64,000 nucleotides of DNA from Parasulfuritortus cantonensis (lineage in GTDB: Bacteria; Pseudomonadota; Gammaproteobacteria; Burkholderiales; Thiobacillaceae), in assembly GCF_004337445.1 (NCBI RefSeq), contig NZ_SJZB01000033.1, forward strand, positions 1-64,000, read 5' to 3'. The translations under genes were made by a program, and so were the position numbers. The notes under the pieces were generated by a model. It was not told the DNA's origin. It worked only from the letters and a program-made list of their open reading frames with translations, and made no database searches. Shown in pieces: positions 60,381-64,000 of this stretch (position 1 is the stretch's first letter; each line of letters begins with the position of its first letter).

Positions 60381-61232
60381 TCAGGCGCTCATGCGCTCGA
60401 TCAGGATGGGCATGGCCGCGCGGTACACCACCCACACAACTGCCAACAATGCCAGCATGCCGACATTGACCGACAGGTAGTCACCCAGGAAGTGCGGCGT
60501 GAAGCCGGTCAGCGTCTCGCGCGCGGTAACGATCAGAGGGGTCAGCGGGTTGTACTGGAATAGCGTCGCCGCCCAACCTGCCGACGGCATCGGAAAGACC
60601 ACGGGCGTCAGGAACATGAAGAATTGCATCAATAGCGGCAACCCTTTGCCGATGTCCGTGTAGAGCATGCCAACGGGGGTGAGCAGCAATCCAAATGCCG
60701 TGCCCGCCAGGACCAGGGAAAGCACGGTTACGGGGAGGAACGCCAACCCGACGCCGGGTGTCACGCCCATGAGCCACAACGCGGGTATCAGCACTGCCAG
60801 CTTGATGGCGGCGTTGAACAGGGTCTGGTAGATCCCGGACAGGACCAGCGCTTCGCGTGGGAAATTGATCTTCGCCAGCATGGGCTTGGCGGCGACGGTC
60901 TGCTGCAGGGGCGCATTCACGGCATCCATGAAGATGGCCCACAACATGGCGCCGGTAAATACGAAAACCGGATAGGGAATCCCCGTATCCCGTATCGTGA
61001 CGACCCCCGTGTGCTGGATGAGCAGCCAGGCGGCCGTATTGGCGAGCGGCAGGATGAACGCCCAAAGCAGTCCCAGGGCGGTCTGGCGATATTGGGCCTT
61101 GATGTCCCGGAGGGCGAGCTGCCAGGCCAGTTCGCGTCCCGCGAGCAGATCGCCGAACATGTCCCGGAGCATGCGCCGGGGATTCCGCAGCGATGATTCC
61201 GGTGTGTATACGGTGACCTTCAAATCCGCCAT
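60381..61232 (-). CDS. wzm: Polysaccharide exporter permease, Wzm/TagG type
   Basis: A 283-aa ABC-2 type permease with six hydrophobic helices. LAWQLALRDIKAQYRQTALGLLWAFILPL is the characteristic amphipathic start of Wzm/KpsM/TagG permeases. FINFPREALVLSG-type segments and TPVVFPMPSAGWAATLFQYNPLTPLI near the end complete the pattern. With the ATPase it would move the lipid-linked polymer across the inner membrane. It is the first gene of the minus-strand cluster. ATG at 61232 is preferred over an upstream GTG at 61244. The 244 bp before it contain no gene I recognise. Confidence 0.93.
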   Translation of the reverse strand: MADLKVTVYTPESSLRNPRRMLRDMFGDLLAGRELAWQLALRDIKAQYRQTALGLLWAFILPLANTAAWLLIQHTGVVTIRDTGIPYPVFVFTGAMLWAIFMDAVNAPLQQTVAAKPMLAKINFPREALVLSGIYQTLFNAAIKLAVLIPALWLMGVTPGVGLAFLPVTVLSLVLAGTAFGLLLTPVGMLYTDIGKGLPLLMQFFMFLTPVVFPMPSAGWAATLFQYNPLTPLIVTARETLTGFTPHFLGDYLSVNVGMLALLAVVWVVYRAAMPILIERMSA

Positions 61233-61476
61233 GGCCTGTCTCACCCCCGACCCGCCGGACTTCCCTGGCCGCCTGACTGTTTCAGGAGGGCGCGTTCCGC
61301 CCGATGCCAGACCCGCGCGTGGACCTCGCGGCCGGCACCTGGCCGCCGCCCGACCATGTGGGATCGGACAGTGCCGGCCCCTCCCGCGACGAGTATGGCT
61401 TCACGCATCGTTTGGGAACCTCATTGAACGACTCCGCACCCTGGCTCGACTGCGCCATAGCATAGTGGAATGCCGA

Positions 61477-61929
61477 TCACGGCGAAATCGAGCCGGCATC
61501 CGCTCGTCCAGCCCCGGCGGTCATTCGCGCCTGCCAGCGCAGCCAGATGCGCAAGTGCCTGAAATCCTGGGCCGGAAGGCTGTCGGGCAGCACGACGAGC
61601 GACGCGTGTCGGCGCCCTCCTTCCATCCGGTAGCGCATTACGACCAGCCAGGACAGCACCACGGTATCGGGCCCGACAGTTGCCGGGTGCCAATCGTCGC
61701 CGACCCGGATTTCTAGCCGCCCGTCCGCATGGCCGCGCAACACGGTCGTGCGCCGCGAACGGGTGTATTGGATGAAGCTGGCCGCTAGGGCAATCACGAG
61801 CACGGCCGGTTGCCAGCCGGCCAGACCCGCCAGCCAGGTCGCCAGGCCCGCCAGCACATGGGCTGCCATGACCACGTTGCGGAAGATGGCGGACGGCCTG
61901 ACTTCAAGTCCCAGATCGGTTGGCGCCAT
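61477..61929 (-). CDS. YgfX-like membrane protein
   Basis: A 150-aa protein with two hydrophobic helices (FRNVVMAAHVLAGLATWLAG and PAVLVIALAASFIQYTR) and a soluble C-terminal region. VVLSWLVVMRYRMEGGRRHASLVVLPDSLPAQDFRHLRIWLRW closely fits the YgfX family pattern, whose end nearly always has LPDSL-x-x-F-R-LR-WLR. Escherichia coli YgfX has been linked to cell-shape inhibition and to the flavin assembly factor SdhE; neither sdhE nor other such genes are nearby. The ATG at 61929 is used. Confidence 0.7.
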   Translation of the reverse strand: MAPTDLGLEVRPSAIFRNVVMAAHVLAGLATWLAGLAGWQPAVLVIALAASFIQYTRSRRTTVLRGHADGRLEIRVGDDWHPATVGPDTVVLSWLVVMRYRMEGGRRHASLVVLPDSLPAQDFRHLRIWLRWQARMTAGAGRADAGSISP

Positions 61930-62008
61930 GGCGAAATGATAATCCCGGTATTTGGCGTGCACGGCACGGATGGGTTAGGGTGTTTGCCACATTACTGGCA
62001 CTTCGACA

Positions 62009-63478
62009 ATGCATTTCTGGCCCCTGACATCGTTTGAGCCGTCGTCGCCGCACGGGCTCCGAAGGCACCTCTGGACTGCCATCCTGGGTATCCTGCTGGC
62101 GTTCGCGCCCGGCCTGCCGGCCCAGGCGGATGACTTGCCCGGGGACCTGCAGGCCGCCTTGGGGCGGGCCAACATTCCCGAGGAACACATAGGCGTGGTC
62201 GTACAGGACCTTGCGAACGGAGTGACGGAAGTTGCGTTCGGCGGGCATCACGCCTTCAACCCGGCCTCCGTCATGAAGTTGCTGACCACGCTGGTGGCAC
62301 TGGACACGCTCGGCCCGGGTCATACCTTCAAGACCCAGGTCCTGGTCGATGGGACAGTGAACAATGGCGTCCTGCACGGCAACCTGGTCCTGCGCGGTGG
62401 CGGCGACCCGGCCCTCAACGTCGAGCGTTTCTGGCTCCTGCTGCGCGCGATCCAGGCGCGCGGCATCCGGGTCATCGACGGCGACGTCGTATTCGACGAC
62501 AGCTACTACGCCGTCGACCTGGACGATCCCGGCGAATTCGACGCCGCACCGCTGAAGCCGTACAACGCCGCCCCGGTTGCCCTGCTGGTGAACTACAACG
62601 CGGTGGCGCTGCACCTGCGCCCGGCCAACGGGGGCGTCGAGGCGCGCCTCGATCCGCCCGGGCTGACCGTCGACAACCGCCTGGCCGCCGACCCGGACGC
62701 CGCCTGCGACGCCTGGCAGGACCGCCTGGACATGAGCCGGGACGGTGACACCCTGGTGCTTTCCGGCGCCTATCCGGTGGCCTGCGCGGACCAGTCCACC
62801 TGGCTCAACCTGATGTGCCCGCCGGCCACCGCGGCGGCCTATTTCAACGACCTTTGGCGCGAGTTGGGCGGCCGCCATGCCGGGCAGGTCCGGCTTGGCG
62901 AGACCCCGGAATCGGCGCGCCCGCTGCTGGAATTCGAGTCGCCTCCGTTGGCCGAAATCGTCCGGGGCATCAACAAGTTCAGCAACAACGTCATGGCCAA
63001 GATGCTCTATCTGGACCTGGGTGCGATCCGCCTGGGCGGGGCGGCGACCTGGGAGAAGAGTGACCGCGCCGTGCGCGACTGGCTGGCCGAGAAGGGCCTG
63101 GCGATGCCCGAACTGGTCCTGGAGAACGGCAGTGGCCTGTCGCGCATCGAGCGCATCTCGGCCGGTTCGATGGCCAGGCTCCTGGTTTGGGCCGCCGGCC
63201 AGCCGATCTACTACGAATTCGCCGCCTCCCTGCCGGCCCTGGGCGAGGAGGGGACCCAGCAAAGACGCATGCGGGGCGAGCCGGAGGCCGGCCGGGCCTG
63301 GCTGAAGAGCGGCACCCTGAACGGCGCCCGCAACCTGGCCGGCTACATCCTCGACGCGGCTGGCCATCGCAAGGTGGTGGTACTCTTCATCAACCACCCG
63401 GGGGTGACCCGGGCCGACCTGATCCAGGCCGCCGTACTCCGGCATGCGATCAACGCCTTGCCGCCCGCCCTGCCCTGA
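62009..63478 (+). CDS. dacB: D-alanyl-D-alanine carboxypeptidase (PBP4 type)
   Basis: A 489-aa class C penicillin-binding protein that trims or cleaves peptidoglycan stem peptides in the periplasm. The signal peptide ends at AQA-DD near residue 41. The active-site SxxK is in NPASVMKLLTTLVALD, the SxN in INKFSNNVMAKML and the KTG-equivalent in LKSGTLNGARNLAGY. GNLVLRGGGDPAL and the inserted domain between the first and second motifs are typical of PBP4. It ends about 310 bp before priA. Confidence 0.95.
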   Translation: MHFWPLTSFEPSSPHGLRRHLWTAILGILLAFAPGLPAQADDLPGDLQAALGRANIPEEHIGVVVQDLANGVTEVAFGGHHAFNPASVMKLLTTLVALDTLGPGHTFKTQVLVDGTVNNGVLHGNLVLRGGGDPALNVERFWLLLRAIQARGIRVIDGDVVFDDSYYAVDLDDPGEFDAAPLKPYNAAPVALLVNYNAVALHLRPANGGVEARLDPPGLTVDNRLAADPDAACDAWQDRLDMSRDGDTLVLSGAYPVACADQSTWLNLMCPPATAAAYFNDLWRELGGRHAGQVRLGETPESARPLLEFESPPLAEIVRGINKFSNNVMAKMLYLDLGAIRLGGAATWEKSDRAVRDWLAEKGLAMPELVLENGSGLSRIERISAGSMARLLVWAAGQPIYYEFAASLPALGEEGTQQRRMRGEPEAGRAWLKSGTLNGARNLAGYILDAAGHRKVVVLFINHPGVTRADLIQAAVLRHAINALPPALP

Positions 63479-63510
63479 TTCGGTGCCGTTGTCAACTTTT
63501 TGCCAGGGAC

Positions 63511-63712
63511 TTATACACACGTAGCGGCGCGGCTTGCGGGCTTGTCAAGGCGGCCCTAGATGCAAAAGTGATAGTTTTGTAGTTCATTGTTTTTTAATGG
63601 TTTTTTAAGTGCCCATTTTTTGGGCTCGGTAATGTAAATGGCCTTCCCGCAAGGGTTTGTTACTGATTGAAGTCAGCTTGTCCACAAAGTTATCCACAGG
63701 TTTCGTGGACAA
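63511..63712. other. DnaA-box cluster in AT-rich gap; possible replication origin
   Basis: The 311-bp gap between dacB and priA holds two consensus DnaA boxes of the form TTATNCACA: TTATACACA at 63511-63519 and TTATCCACA at 63690-63698. A near match, TTGTCCACA, lies at 63678-63686, and an inverted near match, CGTGGACAA, at 63704-63712. Between them lies an unusually AT-rich stretch (about 63570-63640, with runs of T). Three boxes within 35 bp beside an AT-rich segment is the layout of an origin or of a DnaA-controlled promoter. dnaA itself is not in the window. Confidence 0.5.
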
Positions 63713-63789
63713 CCGGAAAACCTCCAATCGGGCCGCCCAGTTCCTGACGTTAACAAGATTTTACTTTAAGTTTTGTGCGCAACTTGACC

Positions 63790-64000
63790 ATGCCGGCGCC
63801 GGCCCTCATCCAGGTCGCCCTCGACGCCCCGCTCGACCGTTTGTTCGACTACCGGGCGCCGGACGCCACGCCCGAGGACATCGGCCGCCGGGTGCGCGTC
63901 CCGTTCGGCCCGCGTGAACAGGTCGGCGTCGTGGTTGGGCTGGGCAGCCGTTCCGAGGTCGCGGACACCCGCCTGCGCGACGTCATCGCCATCGACCGGG
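63790..64000 (+). CDS. priA: Primosomal helicase PriA, N-terminal part
   Basis: The first 70 codons of PriA, the helicase that restarts stalled replication forks; the gene runs off the window. IQVALDAPLDRLFDYRAPD and GRRVRVPFGPREQVGVVVGLG match the N-terminal 3'-DNA-binding domain of the family. The ATG at 63790 has no strong ribosome site. It directly follows the DnaA-box-rich gap. Confidence 0.88.
   Translation, partial: MPAPALIQVALDAPLDRLFDYRAPDATPEDIGRRVRVPFGPREQVGVVVGLGSRSEVADTRLRDVIAIDR

Noticed and set aside
61233-61476. Possible small gene or RNA in the gap before the exporter operon
   Set aside because: No open frame with a ribosome site, no hairpin with a T-run and no tRNA-like pattern could be found.
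1-64000. CRISPR arrays, tRNA or rRNA genes, insertion sequences
   Set aside because: No regularly spaced repeats, no conserved tRNA or rRNA motifs and no transposase motifs were noticed anywhere in the window.

Overview
This window is a GC-rich chromosomal segment, most likely from a betaproteobacterium. The support is a hemA-prfA start, a RegB/RegA-type redox two-component pair, a Cys-poor DksA with a basic N-terminal tail, a Mla-like lipid ABC operon, and a type IV pilin behind a sigma-54-type promoter. A class I fructose-1,6-bisphosphatase fits gluconeogenesis or autotrophy. Placement near Thiobacillus-like lineages is only a guess. I found no rRNA, tRNA, CRISPR array or transposase gene.

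Layout. 1-10.2 kb: end of an unknown gene, hemA, prfA, a large PAS-GGDEF-EAL protein, an MMPL exporter coupled to a periplasmic protein, and a small secreted protein coupled to prmC. 10.2-11.7 kb: a compositionally different patch with one unknown Tat-signal-like protein and about 550 bp without a credible gene. 11.7-21 kb (minus strand): mpl, a four-gene Mla-like ABC/MCE system, an esterase, an RNB exonuclease, a TonB-like protein and fbp. Many of these genes overlap by 4 bp. 21-22.4 kb: an unknown protein and a VapC/Phd-type toxin-antitoxin pair with a perfect palindromic operator. 22.4-28.1 kb: lipA, then a COG0523 GTPase, dksA, a small membrane protein, yidD, a STAS protein and hslV. 28.1-38.2 kb: RegA and a frameshifted RegB, a copper chaperone, phoU behind a candidate Pho box, then a minus-strand chain of argJ, an AAA ATPase, a Nudix-ThiE fusion and an orphan AddA-like helicase-nuclease.

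38.3-47.5 kb (plus strand) looks like a type IV pilin locus embedded in glycosylation genes. It holds a small unknown protein, a TPR/GT41 (SPY/OGT-like) transferase, the pilin, two tandem GT-C/TMTC-like membrane TPR proteins, a Dpm1-like polyprenyl-phosphate sugar synthase and a UDP-GlcNAc 2-epimerase-like protein. The four genes after the pilin overlap end to end. This suggests a lipid-linked sugar donor pathway feeding two GT-C transferases, with pilin or another exported protein as acceptor.

47.5-61.2 kb (minus strand) is a twelve-gene, AT-richer surface-polymer cluster. It encodes a Wzm/Wzt (TagG/TagH-type) exporter with a C-terminal Wzt domain, three methyltransferases, an AsnB-type amidotransferase, two glycosyltransferases, a large HAD protein, a glycerol-3-phosphate cytidylyltransferase (TagD) and two CDP-glycerol glycerophosphotransferases (TagB/TagF type). 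Together with the epimerase it resembles most of a wall-teichoic-acid pathway in a Gram-negative.

61.2-64 kb: 244 bp with nothing recognised (61233-61476), a YgfX-like protein, dacB (PBP4), then a roughly 310-bp AT-rich gap with clustered DnaA boxes, and the start of priA at the window edge.
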